Shown: positions 23,901-36,159 of the stretch, one piece after another | How positions within the stretch are numbered: the first letter of the stretch is position 1 | How the letters are laid out: each line of letters starts with the position of its first letter | Assembly (NCBI GenBank): GCA_029204225.1 | Contig: CM055094.1 | Span: 27,824,107-27,888,106, forward strand | Direction: 5' to 3' | From: Diphasiastrum complanatum | Taxonomy: Eukaryota > Streptophyta > Lycopodiopsida > Lycopodiales > Lycopodiaceae | DNA length: 64,000 nucleotides | The notes under the pieces: generated by a model | Told to the model about the DNA's origin: nothing | Seen by the model: the letters and a program-made list of their open reading frames with translations, nothing else | Database searches by the model: none | Position numbers and translations under genes: made by a program

Positions 23901-25859
23901 TATATATGCTAATTGATTGTGCATACAAGACAACTTTAGTATGTGATGATGATATCACATTTTTCATGATAATATGAAATATTGTGGCCACGATATTGTA
24001 TAGTATACATTTCTATGACATCAAACTTTGGAAAAAGCTAGGGTCATGATGAATGCAACACATGCAAGCCCACGGGTACTCATATTCAACTATTGGGATG
24101 CTTGTAAAGCTTCCCCAACAAAAATTAGAATCTACTATATTATGTGATTTGTAAAAAATTAAAGCAAAGTGATGTATTGATATCATACGTTGCTGACTAA
24201 GACATGGGTTGAAACTCCCACCTACACATTAGATTAGAGAACTTGAAGATGAAAAAGCATCATGATTAAGCTCTCACATGAAATTGTAGAATTTTTGCAA
24301 TTCAAGTTCAAGTTTTGAAGCAGCCAAGACATATCTTCAGTATGTTGGACCCTCATTGATGCTAGCATGTTGAATAATCAATATTATACAACCAAGATTA
24401 AGTAGAGATTGGTTGTACATACTTCATATTGTGACGATGGCTCAAGCTACAAAAAACTGAGCTTTCTTTCCAAACTTTGGAATAGATTTGGTGCATGATA
24501 CACCCTCAAAATTCAACAAACCCATGACAACAATATTGAAGCTTGGACTACACCCACAAGTGATTGAGGTGTGGGTAGATTCCTTTACCTACATCTACAA
24601 CAAAATATCATGAAAAATTGTGGAGATTTTTTTCCACATAGAGATGCTATGACAATGTCCAAAGTTGAGGGAATTGGTCTATTGCTAAACAATTGTTGTG
24701 CCTAATAGGTATTTGCTAAATCTATTTTAATCATGTTTATATAGAAAGTGGAAGAACCAAGACAATTTATTATAGCAAAAAAGAAAAAGCTGAGTAGTTT
24801 ATGTAAACTCTTTTTGCTAGAGACTTGTAGTTGTGGTGACAATAGTAGGGGGTGTTGGATTCTTGTGTAGTGCTTCTTTGCTGGCATGACTTCTTTGGTG
24901 GCTTCGATGATAGCTAAGCCAATACTATAAAAACATGTCTCCATGCTACTACTGAATATGGTAGAAGCTTGGGCAATCACATTTGGGGGCAAGATAACTA
25001 TATTCATAAGAGCTTTTGGTTGGAGAGTAGTAGGGTGGCACATGTATCTTCTGTGGCTAAGTATTCACATTCCAGAGGTGTAGACATACATGAGTATTCT
25101 ACATGGTTTTGAATGACTTTGCATGGGGTTTATGAAGAGAACCAATTTCCATGTTGGAAAAACTATTTTGAATTGGACTATGGATAAGTCTAATGGCTAT
25201 GTTAGCATAACTACTCAAGATTAGTAGTTCCGCTAAAGAAATAATCTCCATAAAATGGAACTCAAATCTTAGTGAATGTAGACATTTTTTAGCCATTCTT
25301 GGATAATCTCGAGTTTACCTTTGACCTTGATTTGTTATAAAATCAAGATATCAAAAACCTACCCTTGCCCACGTTCTACGTGCTCTTTTGATTGTCGTCA
25401 CCAACTCAAGCTTTTTGCCATCTACCAGTCTCCATCCTTGCTCTCAAGTTTATATCTATCTCATGACCTCGTGATCTTATCCCTTATTGTTATGGCTGAT
25501 AATGAAGCCTCTCCATCTATCCAAAACTCAAGCTTCAAAACTGAAGTTAATGAATAACACATTTAAGTTAATATCTTGTCATATGGGAAATCAAAACTCC
25601 TAGGGATTGACTTGGTTGGTTAGTTTGGCATCCAAAGTTTCTTTAGTCCTAGGTTCAAGCCCCCCTTGGAAACCAAGATGCATATGGAATATCAAAGCTT
25701 ATGAGACACGACATCTAATTCAATGTCATATGTGACACCAAAGCTTAGAAAAATATGTCTAGGACTATGTATATATTTTATTTAAGGTGCCCAAAATGGA
25801 TTCTACACTATTGAAGTTGTAGATTGTAAAAAATAAGTGCTATTATGATGTCCTTACAT
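20901..25859. other. Long unassigned stretch
   Basis: No host gene, RNA gene or clear transposon domain is recognised across about 5 kb. It contains an imperfect direct repeat (21618-21795), a GA-rich segment (about 22690-22920), and a few open frames under 115 codons without recognisable motifs. TATTCTACTTCAGTGGATG near 21706 resembles the Copia RNase H sequence at 16090 (ATTCTGCTTCAGTAGAAG), so part is probably decayed Copia. Confidence 0.45.
21618..21795 (+). repeat. Imperfect direct repeat, ~65-bp units
   Basis: Units at 21618-21682 and 21732-21795 share CTCAAYATGATTTG and CCATGATAT and keep the same order, with roughly 80-85 percent identity by eye and a 114-bp period. The unit may derive from an old Copia RNase H fragment that was duplicated. 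Confidence 0.75.
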
Positions 25860-26160
25860 CTCTTGAGGATGGAATCCATTTTTCAAAAGTGCGTTGCTCT
25901 ACCATAGTGGTCACAAAGGAGCAACAACAACTCAATACCCTCAAGACCAAAAGTGTAAGTGTGAAAAGTCTAAGAAGTATGAAAACACCAACATTTTTGG
26001 AGGTGCTTCTAATGGGTCAATGTCACTCAAAAGACCTAAGGAGGAATCCTTGGTGAAGACAAAGAGAGCGAATCAACGTTTTCTTTGCAAAAATCTTGGA
26101 CATTTGGTATAATATTGTCCTCGTACGATGAGGAAGTCCAGGAAGTAAGAGCTTGTTAGA
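25860..26160 (+). pseudogene. Possible retrotransposon gag zinc-knuckle fragment
   Basis: The frame 25894-26112 ends in RFLCKNLGHLV, then a stop, then YCP, similar to a C-x2-C-x4-H-x4-C knuckle with its second Cys lost. A Lys/Ser-rich segment precedes it, as in gag linkers. No protease follows in frame, so the assignment is weak. Confidence 0.35.
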
Positions 26161-26664
26161 GGAAGTTGCTTAAGTAAGATTCTAGTTGTGATTGCTATTT
26201 TAGTACAACTATTTTTGGATCTAATCACATTTTCCAATTGAAGGACAATATATCAAGTAAAATATGAATGTGCTATCAAACATTGGCTGAAATTAGATTT
26301 CTTAAAGTTTTTGTTTGGTGCAAAACATATAGATTTCCATGGAAACACAAGTGCTTTTAAGTATATGATTTACTTATTTAAAAGGATGCATAATGATATA
26401 TGGAGCTTCAAATGCAAGACCATTTAAATTTGACATGCATTTGTAATCAATTTTAATAAGATGGGTCTGATCTTAGGTTAGGAATGGATTTATAGCAAGA
26501 ATTTTAAAACCATATTTTGAAATTTTTGATGGTAACAAGTTAGTGTTTATTAGAAAAAAAAATTTCGGTATCCTTTGTATGTTTTCTATTGAGGTTTAGA
26601 GAATTACTTTTGAGCTTTGATAATGGATTGGTTAAGTTTTAAAGTCAATTTGTGTAATGCAATA

Positions 26665-26724
26665 ATGTTGTCAAAATAGTCATTCGACTTATGCACATCT
26701 TATTTTTCAACATGGTATCAGAGC
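26665..26724 (+). mobile_element. 5' LTR remnant and primer-binding site of a Copia element
   Basis: The last ~48 bp of the 5' LTR (ATAGTCATTCGACTTATGCAC...CAACA, ending at 26712) match the end of the 3' LTR at 30634-30671. TGGTATCAGAGC at 26713-26724 is the initiator tRNA-Met primer site, directly adjacent. The rest of the 5' LTR is missing; unrelated sequence lies to the left. Confidence 0.8.
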
Positions 26725-26811
26725 TAGATCATAGTTTTGGTAACTAGTTCAGAGCTAGTTTATCTTCATATCATACATATTGCCAGATTTTATATTCGAT
26801 TTGTCTACTAT

Positions 26812-29800
26812 GGATGCGTCATCTTCGAACTCTATCAAAAAGTTGGATGTCGACAACTATCACTTGTGGAAATTCAAAATGAAGGTGATCCTACAAGCGA
26901 AAGACCTCACTCTCAACATCAGAGATAATCATATCAGTCATATTCGAAGTGCTTGAACTTCGTTAGAAGCTTGGAATATTTTAAGAACTCTCTATGATCA
27001 TTACAAGTTTAGTCATCGCAATGCTTCAATTGTTCAAGCTCTATCTATTTCTACTTTGGGAAATAGAGATTTATTATGGCATATCAGAATGGGTCACGTC
27101 AATGTACTTGTCTAGAAAATATGTCCACTAAAAAGATTGTTTGAGATCTCGACTGCAACAATAATCCAGACCGTACAGTTTGTCGAAGCTGTATTCTAGC
27201 CAAGCATGCTAGAAATCCTTTCAAGTCTGATTTACAACACACGTCCAAAGGTGTGTTAGATATTATACACAGTGACAAATGTGGACCTATGCATACTCTC
27301 TCTATAGGAGGAGCAAAATTATTTGTGACATTTATCGACGATTATTCGAGGAAGGCAACAATTTATTTTCTGAAGAAGAAATAAAAAATCTTCATTTATT
27401 TTTAGCAATTTAAGCTGAAAGCTTAAAATCACTTCCAAAAAAATCAAGGCAATTCGGATTAATGGTGGAGGAGAATTCATTTCGACTGAATTCAAAGACT
27501 ACTGCAAAGCCCATGGCATTCTAATGTAGTATACCACCAGCTATTTTCCACAATCGCGAATGGAGTGGCTGAACGTAAAAATCGTACACTTTTCAAAAGT
27601 GCGAAAAGTATGATTCTACATGTAGGTTTATTGAAGACTTTATAGGCAGAAGTCATCTATATCTTAAGAATCGACTTACAACCAAAGCCTTATTCGACAA
27701 AACACCTGAAGAGGTGTGTGGAGACAGGTTCAAAACCTTCAATAAGGCATTCTCGAACTTTGGTTTTATCGCTTTCACACAGATCTCAACAGAACTTCAT
27801 AAGAAGCTAGATTCTACTGGTTCTGAGTCTATCTTTGTTGGATATTCTTATAATCATAAAGCTTATATGATCTATAATCTAGTGACTAAGAAGATTACTT
27901 TTAGTAGAGAGATGTTATATTTCTCAAAGATCAGTTTGTCGATCTCAAGGGAAAGGAGAAGTTATAGATGTTGAATCGATACCCGATATTGCATCAAGTT
28001 TGAATCTCAACTATACTTCAATCAATGATTTAGAAGATGACTCGACACAACCACAACAACAAAAACCGAATATACCAATTCTTCAAAGATCTAATCGAAA
28101 CATATTTCCTCCCGACAAATTTATCGACAATGTTATTGCCACTAGTTATTTTGTCGAGGAGCTAGTCAATTATTCTGAGGCAATTTCTAGTCTAGCTGCA
28201 GATCAGTGAAAATCGACAATAAACAAAGAGTATCAATCTCTTCTTAAGCACTAGACATGGACTGTTACAGACCTGCTAGATCGTAAGAATATCATCTCTT
28301 GCAAATGGATTTATCGAATCAAATACAAAGTCGATGGATCAGTTGATCGATGAAGGCAAGGCTTGTTGCCACAGGATTTTTTCAAATCTCGAAGGTCGAT
28401 TAATCGAAAACTTTAAGTCACGTGGTCAAACATTCGTCGACGATCAAAATTTTACTTTCATTTGCAACAGTGGTAAATCTAGAAATTCATCAGAAGGATG
28501 TACAAACAACATTTTTACATGGTGTAATCTAAGAAGACATACACCAAAAGGATGTACAAACAACATTTTTACATGGTGTGATTTAAGAAGACATATGTCT
28601 CTACATGAAGGCTACAAGTTAGAGTGTAACACCCATCAGGTATGCAAGTTTCAAAAAGCTCTTTACGGACTTAAATAGTCGTCTCGTGCTTTGTTTCATC
28701 GAATCAACGAATTCTTTATTCAACATTGTTTCATACCAAGTTCAGCTTATTGTAATATCTACTACAAATAAGTGAATTCATCTTTCGTTATCATTGCATT
28801 ATATGTTGATGACACATACTTTTTAGTAATGACATTCGAATGCTGAAGGATGTCAAAAACATATTATCGAAAAAAATCGATATGGCAGATTTACGGGAGG
28901 CCAATTTCTACCTTGGTGTACAGATTTTCACAGATCGTGAACACAGATTGATCTATATCGGCCAACAAAAATATATTCATGACTTGGTATACAAACATCA
29001 AATAGCCGACTGTAAACCAGCCAAAACTCCAATGGATCCACGTTCAAAATATTCAAAGGACCAATGTCCTTAGTCTTTCGAAGAAATCAAGCAAATAAAA
29101 CAATACATGTATCATTCTATTATTGGATCTCTCATGTATGCCACTATATGGCAAGGAGGACTGTAAGCGGATAGACATGACCCATAGATCCAGAATCCAA
29201 ACTGTCTAAAGACATTTACTCATGCAGAACAAGAAGAAATGTGCAAATACTTTTATCAGTATGTCATAGGATCCATAATGATGTTTTTAATTATTACACA
29301 GCTAGTATATGTCAAATCCAAGTTTCATTCATTGGAAAGCTCTACTAAGAGTTCTTAAATATTTACAATCGACACGGAATTATTTATTACATATGTCATG
29401 GTGAAAATTCGAATGACGATTCAAATATCCAAGTTAATCTTTTTTAAGATTTTACATATGCAAATTGGGTTGTAGATGTTGACAAGAGAAAGTCCACATC
29501 AAGTTATGTCTTTGTATCCAACCTATCTCTTGGAACAACAAGAAGTAGAATTCGACTGCATTATCTTCGACAGAGATCGAATACATTGTCACTGCACATG
29601 TTGCAAAGGAAGCTATCTGGTAAAGGCGTCTACTATCAGACATCAATCTTAGTCAGTTACAAGCTACTTCCATTTTTTGTGATAACCAGAGCACAATTGC
29701 TTTATATGTTAATCCCAAATATCACTTTAGAGGAAGCACATTGAAATAAGTATTATTCTGTTAGAGACAAAGTACTCAAAAGGAAAATCATTTTAATCTA

Positions 29801-29900
29801 TTGCAGAACAAAATTCATTACAACGAATATATTTACAAAGGCATTGACATTTGATAATCATCTAAGTTTAGTAGTATGCTCAACTTAATACCTCGATTTT
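26812..29900 (+). pseudogene. Degenerate full-span Copia gag-pol
   Basis: Domains occur in Copia order but in many frames. Gag start near 26812 is MDASSSNSIKKLDVDNYHLW. GAG-pre-integrase is LLWHIRMGHVN. Integrase is VLDIIHSDKCGPMHT, FVTFIDDYSRKATIYFLKKK, NGVAERKNRTLF and, in the C-terminal part at 27714, SESIFVGYSYNHKAYMIYN. RT is IISCKWIYRIKYKVDGSVD, a duplicated motif A DVQTTFLHG, CKFQKALYGLK and YVDDTYFL. RNase H is at 28840-29900 (KIDMADLREANFYLGVQIF, PMDPRSKYSKDQCP). Most of gag and the protease are deleted. Many stops show an old, inactive copy. Confidence 0.85.
28496..28603 (+). repeat. 54-bp tandem duplication of RT motif A
   Basis: Units 28496-28549 and 28550-28603 are almost identical. 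Each is exactly 18 codons and encodes KDVQTTFLHGVI, stop, EDI, the region around the first catalytic Asp of the Copia RT. The reading frame is kept across the duplication. Confidence 0.92.
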
Positions 29901-29923
29901 GATGAGTTCAAATTAAGGGAGAG

Positions 29924-30671
29924 TATTAGATTCCATTCTTGAAATCATTTGTAATGTGAAACTATTTTGCAATTTTACTCTACACAAATTACGGGGTACG
30001 AATTATTTATTGTTCTGCTTTTGTCAAACACGACTTTTTCCAATTTGACATTATCAAAATAGTGTCAAAGTTATCTAGATAGTGGAGTCTTATTCTCTAC
30101 ATTTCGGGTCCAATCTCGTAGCCACACGTGGCATCTACCACGTTGATAATGGCGCATTCCGTTAAGGCTGTGCCATTAAAAACCTATATATATTATCTGA
30201 TCAGTTTACTTTTAAGTTGGTAATTTGATAAGTCATTCTTCCTCTTCTCCTCTCTGTAATAGGGGTAGATTGATTAGCAATAAGCTATCATGCTTACAGT
30301 CTATGTAAGAGTGAAATTTTATAGCAAAATAAGATGCGCTATTATTATAGTGCAATCAAAGTAGACATCGGAAACATTTAGCTACTGTAATTCAACATTC
30401 AACAATACAGACTACTTCCGACATATCAACTTTTATTTCGACTCTACTATTTCTATTGTTCATGCTTATTGTGATCTGAAATCTGATTCTAAATATTGGC
30501 AAACGACCCTTTCCTCATTCATTTTTCGCACTTGTGAATGATAGTATAGTTGTACTTGTGATTTAAGCGAATCAATTTTGTTATTATAATAACTATCGCT
30601 ACTATTGACAACCACAGTTAACGATCACTGTCGAATAGTCATTCGACTTATGCACAACTTATTTTCCAATA
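29924..30671 (+). mobile_element. 3' LTR of the degenerate Copia
   Basis: Preceded by the purine run AATTAAGGGAGAG. The LTR begins TATTAGATTCC (expected TGTTAG) and ends ATTTTCCAATA, matching the 5' LTR end at 26712. A TATATATATT box lies near 30187. Length is about 748 bp. Confidence 0.72.
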
Positions 30672-31059
30672 GTAACATGTTTTGTTAACTCTCGACAAAT
30701 ATTTGTCAACCCGTGTTCGTAAGGATCTATAAGCAGTTGTAAAAGATTCGTAAGTAGTTGTAAGACGTAAGCCCACAAGCAAACATTAAACGCCCATAAA
30801 CGACCATAAAGCATAAGCTCATAAACAAGCGTAAAGACACGTAAACGATCGTAAAAGGCCATAAGTAGACATGAAAGTCCATGAGCTCGTAGGCACACAT
30901 AAATGGCCATAAGCATCGTAAACCTACTTTGTGATTCTCGTGTATTTCTGCAATCTAATAATGCGAGTAAATCTGCTCCAACTAGATAAATAAATGGACG
31001 TAGATTAAAAAATCAGATTAGAGTTATTTAAAGGATAATAGTTCAAGATGTGAATCTAA
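30672..31059. other. Unassigned DNA with degenerate short repeats
   Basis: From about 30700 to 30930 variants of GTAAACGACCATAAG recur many times (CGTAAACGATCGTAAAAGGCCATAAG and similar), forming a decayed short-period repeat. No gene is recognised. Confidence 0.5.
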
Positions 31060-31400
31060 AAGTGTCTACATCTCTTGCCCAACTTGCATATGAAAAACCA
31101 TGGAGTATGTTGTTTGTCGTTGTCGACTACTCCATAACCGATGCATTGATCCATAGTAGCTCGAATATATCTCATAACTTTGACCAATGTATAATACTTG
31201 GATTAGCCATGTACTGGCTTAAGGAATTGACTACAAAGGCTATGTTTGGCATAGTACAGATCATCACATACATGAGAGAACCGATTATCAAATGATAAGG
31301 GTACTCTCGCATCTATTTCCATTGGTGAGTGAGCTAACTTGCAATTCATCAGATTAACTGGAATTTCAATACTTGTTTCATGGTTTGTAAATTTCAGCAA
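31060..31400 (-). pseudogene. Copia RNase H fragment
   Basis: Plus-strand TAGCTCGAATATATCTCAT and CATGTACTGGCTTAAGGAATTGACTAC are very close to 16300-16390 in the second Copia. The minus frame reads NLMNCKLAHSPME, as at 16530. A stretch of about 60 bp present at 16465-16525 is missing here. Confidence 0.78.
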
Positions 31401-33419
31401 TTCCATATTTGATCATAGAGGCATGTCAACTAGCAAATTTTAACATTTTAACAGGGAGACTATAGAGAAACATGAAAGTTTTTCACTTGTTAAAAAGTAT
31501 GGTCTTGATAGCATTGGGTTTGTCATTATCTACTGTTGTCTGACCTCAATAACCAACAAGAGTCTAAGCATATATGTTCACTTGCATGATCCTAAATACA
31601 TTTCCTAGTTTGTAAATAAGAGCCATTGACTTCAAGCTAATAATAAATCACTACTACTTGTCAAAAACATATTGTACTTTGTGCGATATGATACCTTTCT
31701 ATGTGGGTTGGAATAGTACTACATTTTTTGTGCATGTTCATTTAAACCCCTAAATAACCATATATGTCCATCCAGAAAAGGCATTTATTTTCCTTAGCTC
31801 TTCCCATCAATCCAATGAGAATTATAAGCAACTCTTGGGGACAGGCACAAGACTAAGTAAGCTTTTATCTCAGATTGATTGAAGCCAGATTGATAATTTT
31901 AACTTAGTTATAGCCTGATAACTTCATAAAGATTCGACACAGTTTCGCGCATAAGCATGAAACAGCTCTAAGTTTAACTACATGGTACACCTGCTAGAGA
32001 ACCACGCAAACACTGAACCAACAAGGAGTTCGGATTAACTTCAATAAACATCGCTTGAATCCTATGCTGATATGACTGCAATTCTTCTCAACTGAGTATT
32101 TTAATGGAAACCTTAAACTTACCACAGCCACGAATCTAGCAACCGAATTTTCCAAAAGTCAGTACACCCAGTAGGTAATATTCAAAGAGCAGCCAGTTAA
32201 TTAAGCATGTGTGTGGATGTCCTCTTCACTATAACAATTTAATTCAAACTTAGGACGCCCGTTACAGGAGTTACAGCCCACACATAGGAGATTATGTAAA
32301 AGTTAAAACGGATCGTAAGACAACGAGGTGGACAATGCACCTAGAGTGATGTATGCACACTGATGAATGTGATGACAATCCACATTGCTATCAATTTTAT
32401 AATAGATTATGTACCAAATATCTGCATACACTATTGACATATTTACAAGCTGTGACGTGACAAAAAGTTACCACCATTCTATCAGATATGCCTCTAATTC
32501 GAATATGCAGTCTCCAATCTTCTGAAGACCCATGTGCTAAGTCAGTACATCCAAGCTAAAGCCAACAGCAACAATCAAACTTCTTCCAAGGTTTAAATTT
32601 TTAAAATAATCATTAAACAACTGTACCTTGGATAAATCTTAAGAGAGCAGACCTGTATCCAGTATTACTGGTACAATAAATAGCGTCCATTCAAGCATCA
32701 GTTATAGTTAAGGTCAGTCTGTGGTGCCTGTTTCCCAAGTACAAGTGTCAACATGCCCTAGGGGTCTTCAGGAATGATCCACGTCTTCCATTAGGCCTGC
32801 GAAAGTCCATGGGTGGCATAACAGAATATTTTGCAATGTCAGTAGTCAAAGAGGTGGTCAAACCTTCAGCACCTCATTAAGATAAACTTGCTGACCACTC
32901 ACGTATAGCTTACAAAAGAACTTAACCCAAAGGAAACTAATTACGAAATTGATTGTTGCTTAGACCGTAGCTAACTCAAATTTAAGCACATATACCTCCG
33001 TTGAGACTTTCGATCTTGATAAAAGCAGGATAACCAGAAGTATGTGCCTCCCAAGCATGAATGCAAAAATAAAAGGAGGCTGGTGAATTGATTGAAACTG
33101 AGGCCTGCTCTTAACATTCCACAATCTGTCCCACTTTTGTCGAGCTTAATACTGCATCTTCACCTGAATCCGCAGGTTGCAGAAGTGCACGAATCAATAA
33201 AAAAAAGAAATGGCACACAAATATTTTACAATCACAGGCTTAAAGTCGATGTCACTCCATCATTGGGACACCACACTCCAGTTATGTTTGTGCACTACTT
33301 TGTTTTAACCACGTGAACTGCATATCATATCATTATTTGACATATAAACTCAAAACCCAAAGTACTTTTTATGGTGATATTGTCTAACTAATACATCGTA
33401 CATCATAATATATATCTCA
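31401..33419. other. Unassigned DNA
   Basis: No gene, transposon domain or LTR end is recognised. It lies downstream of the SMG1 3' end, so it is intergenic unless it holds undetected short genes. Confidence 0.45.
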
Positions 33420-34490
33420 GTTACGGGCATACTTTTGACACCTCCCCATGCCTTGGGCACCCACGCCTATCTGGGCAGTGGGGACCTGACTGACTGTTGA
33501 AATCCATTACAGACATCTACTGCTTATGGTTGGTTGCTACCCTAGCCCTGATTTGAGGCCTTAGATAGTATAAATGCAGCTCACCAAAATCGTCTGGTTG
33601 GCTGACTAATTGGAGAGACTAGTTCCTAAGCCAGAGAGTTCAGTTGCAATATTTCACTGATAACTTGGTATTCGAGCACTTTTCTGACAAAGAGAGGTTG
33701 GATACTATAGCCTTCAAATTCAACTTTGTACCAGGACTTCAAGTTTATCTACCCTCTGAAGGCTTCATCTCTTCTGTGATTTTCTATGCACTTTATTTGG
33801 TTTCATTGACAAACCGCACATAGACACATGCCTCTAGTTTATTCTTATGTCATTTGTAATCCCAGGACAGTTTTGAGTGTCATATCTGTTCTTGTTTTTC
33901 CAGTGGTCAACTTCCACATGTCCCTATATGTTTACTTTGTTGTACTGTGTACATATGTTGCTGGCACATCTTTTGTTTAGACACATTACTTCGTTTAGTT
34001 CACACACATTTCTGCATATTACCCTTTAGTTATATCTTTCATTGACATACACCTTGTTCTTACTTACACATTTGTCCCAAGTTCCTGATACTTCTCATTC
34101 TTTATTACCCTTTCATGGCGTTTTCATTATTGACGTCACAAGATCTACTACTAGGAGATGATACTTTAAGTGTTCATCAATGCTGTTTCCTTATTAATTT
34201 TGATTCATAATTCTCCATCTGTCTTATGGCCATTCCAGAGGTATTCCAGCAACTTCATTATGACATTTGTATTCAGAGTTCTTGGTTTAAACCTGTAGAT
34301 CGTCCTATATATCATCATGATTATGATAGATGACAATACTGTCAAGGTGCAAACCATAGCCCTAATTTGGGCTCCAACATAGTATAAATAGACCTTCTAG
34401 CCTGCATTCTAGTTTGCTGATGATTTGGAGAGACTAGTTCTAAGATCAGAGTAGCTTAAGATCACTTAGCTTTGGCTTAGTTACTTCTGT
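33420..34490 (+). mobile_element. Possible TRIM-like miniature LTR element
   Basis: Two diverged direct repeats, about 33538-33660 and 34354-34475, share TAGCCCT(A/G)ATTTG, ATAGTATAAAT and TTGGAGAGACTAGTT in the same order and spacing. The left copy is followed at 33666 by TGGTATTCGAGC, similar to an initiator tRNA-Met primer site. The TATAAAT box inside each copy fits an LTR promoter. There are about 0.7 kb between copies and no coding capacity. The outer LTR ends are not resolved and no target duplication was found. Confidence 0.45.
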
Positions 34491-34965
34491 AAAGTTGTAG
34501 AAACTGCATTGTATGCTTTTCCCGCACCTAAATGCGACTAAGGAGCCTGGTGTCTTAGAAAATACATTCTAAGAAATAAAAGAGAATGGAAGTGTGATCC
34601 TCTGAAGCTCCATGCCAAATTGAAAAAAACCACACATGCAGAGATGAGCTCTTCTATTCTTACCTTGGAAAAGACCTGTCAAAGCTTGTTCCGAAGCAGG
34701 AAACTGCAAAGAGGGCAGCCTTTAGCGCACAGTCACCATCATGAATGAAAGATATTCACTCTACGCTTTGGATTTCTCCAATAATTCACAATGGCTTCTT
34801 GTACCATATCATTAACATGATAGAATATTGCTTCTGAATGAGCTCACCAGCCCGATCATGTATCATCATGAGAACTATCAGAATCAGATTTGTAGCATCC
34901 TTCAAGTGATTCAATGCTGGTACAAGTCTTCTCATGTTCAGAAAAAACCAGAATCATTTAAGATT

Positions 34966-36144
34966 CTATATCCAAGGTGTCCAACCCTCATACATGTTAC
35001 AGAGATTATCAATGCTTGTGGCTTGACGTAGAAGGTGGTCGACTTGTTCCGAGACGTGCAGTGGCCTGAAATAGAAATGTCAATCACACCATAGACATAC
35101 AAATGAACCATCTTACATATGATTGCTGTACAAAGTAATTGGACATGAAGTTCACCAAAGAAAGAAATTGGACGTGGCAATCAATATACCTGTTTCCATC
35201 AGTATCACGGCCCTCAAGCTTGGTGCGCACTCTATTTAAAACTGATACAGCATAAGGATTTCTTTCTGCATTATATGAAGAAAAAATTGAAACCATCATG
35301 CTTTATCCTGCTCTCTGATATGTTGCCTTGAGGGTGCCAATATCAATACTAGGAGGATTTTGCTTTCATTATTTTCAGACAACTAACTACATGCCAAGTG
35401 AAACTTTACAGTGAAAAATATATAAGGGGAGAGGCTATATTCAACAAATTAACATGCAAAAAAACTGTTGTTGCTACTTCTCACTTTACCTCTAGAATTT
35501 CGTCCTCGATGATCAAGAGTGGAAGAAGAAATGACAGGTGACCGCATTGTAGTTCGACCATGTCCAATCTGTTGCTTATCAATCTTGACAGAAGAAGCTA
35601 ATATGGGGTCTCCTTCATTATTCAGTTGCTTTGCTACAACAAAGGATCCATCTGTACTCGACAGCAAGGATGTCTGTATATCATTGCACATGTCACTCCT
35701 TCCACTATCACTACCTTGACTCTTAGCCTCAGAGAGTAGAGGACTTTGACCCTGCATAGGTGTTAGATGTCCTAACTCTTTCTCTTTGAGGACATCAGTG
35801 GGTGGAACTACTACCATGTTCATGTTTTGTTCAATTGTAGCCTGTGAAACTAATTTCGGAGCATCTGTCGGAGTTAAATTCACGGTATCTGAAATGTTAT
35901 CTGAGTGGTATATGACGTCGTCTGTATAGCCACTTTCTGGTGGCGATATCCAGCATTCATCCTCCTGCAGGAGCTCACTTTCTGAATGTGTCTCAGCAGC
36001 TGTATTTCCCACATCTATGATGGACTCATAAAAGCCATTAAATCGATTGTTGGACAGTTCTCCATCGTGGCCCGCGAGTTCAGAAGTCATAATGGCATCA
36101 TCCTGTGATCTTGCTGCTTGACTTTCACCAACACCTTCTAATGC
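34966..36144 (-). CDS. SMG1: SMG1-type PI3K-related kinase, last three exons (FATC domain)
   Basis: Three exons on the minus strand join in frame. Exon A (about 36144-35490) encodes a variable region with EGVGESQAARSQ and DECWISPPESGYT. Exon B (35265-35190, 76 nt) encodes RNPYAVSVLNRVRTKLEGRD. Exon C (35065-34966, stop at 34968-34966) encodes SEQVDHLLRQATSIDNLCN followed by MYEGWTPWI and the stop. Splice signals are GT/AG (AGAG|GTAAAG, TGCAG|AAAG, AACAG|GTATAT, TTTCAG|GCCA) and phases match. The last two exons correspond to the C-terminal segment and FATC domain of SMG1, which phosphorylates UPF1 in nonsense-mediated mRNA decay. The 5' boundary of exon A is ambiguous (36144 or 36137). No upstream kinase exon is recognised in the rest of the window. 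Confidence 0.88.
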
Positions 36145-36159
36145 CTTCAATTTCAACAT

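Noticed and set aside
24702-25043. 113-codon minus-strand frame as a host gene
   Set aside because: No recognisable domain, atypical composition and no splice or promoter context.
25600-25680. tRNA-like A and B box pair (TTGGTTGGTTAGTTTGG ... AGGTTCAAGCCCC)
   Set aside because: No cloverleaf with acceptor stem could be folded by eye and no repeated copy is visible; a SINE is possible but not supported.
28440-28610. CRISPR-like array
   Set aside because: Only two directly adjacent units without spacers, inside a Copia RT; it is a plain tandem duplication in a eukaryotic genome.
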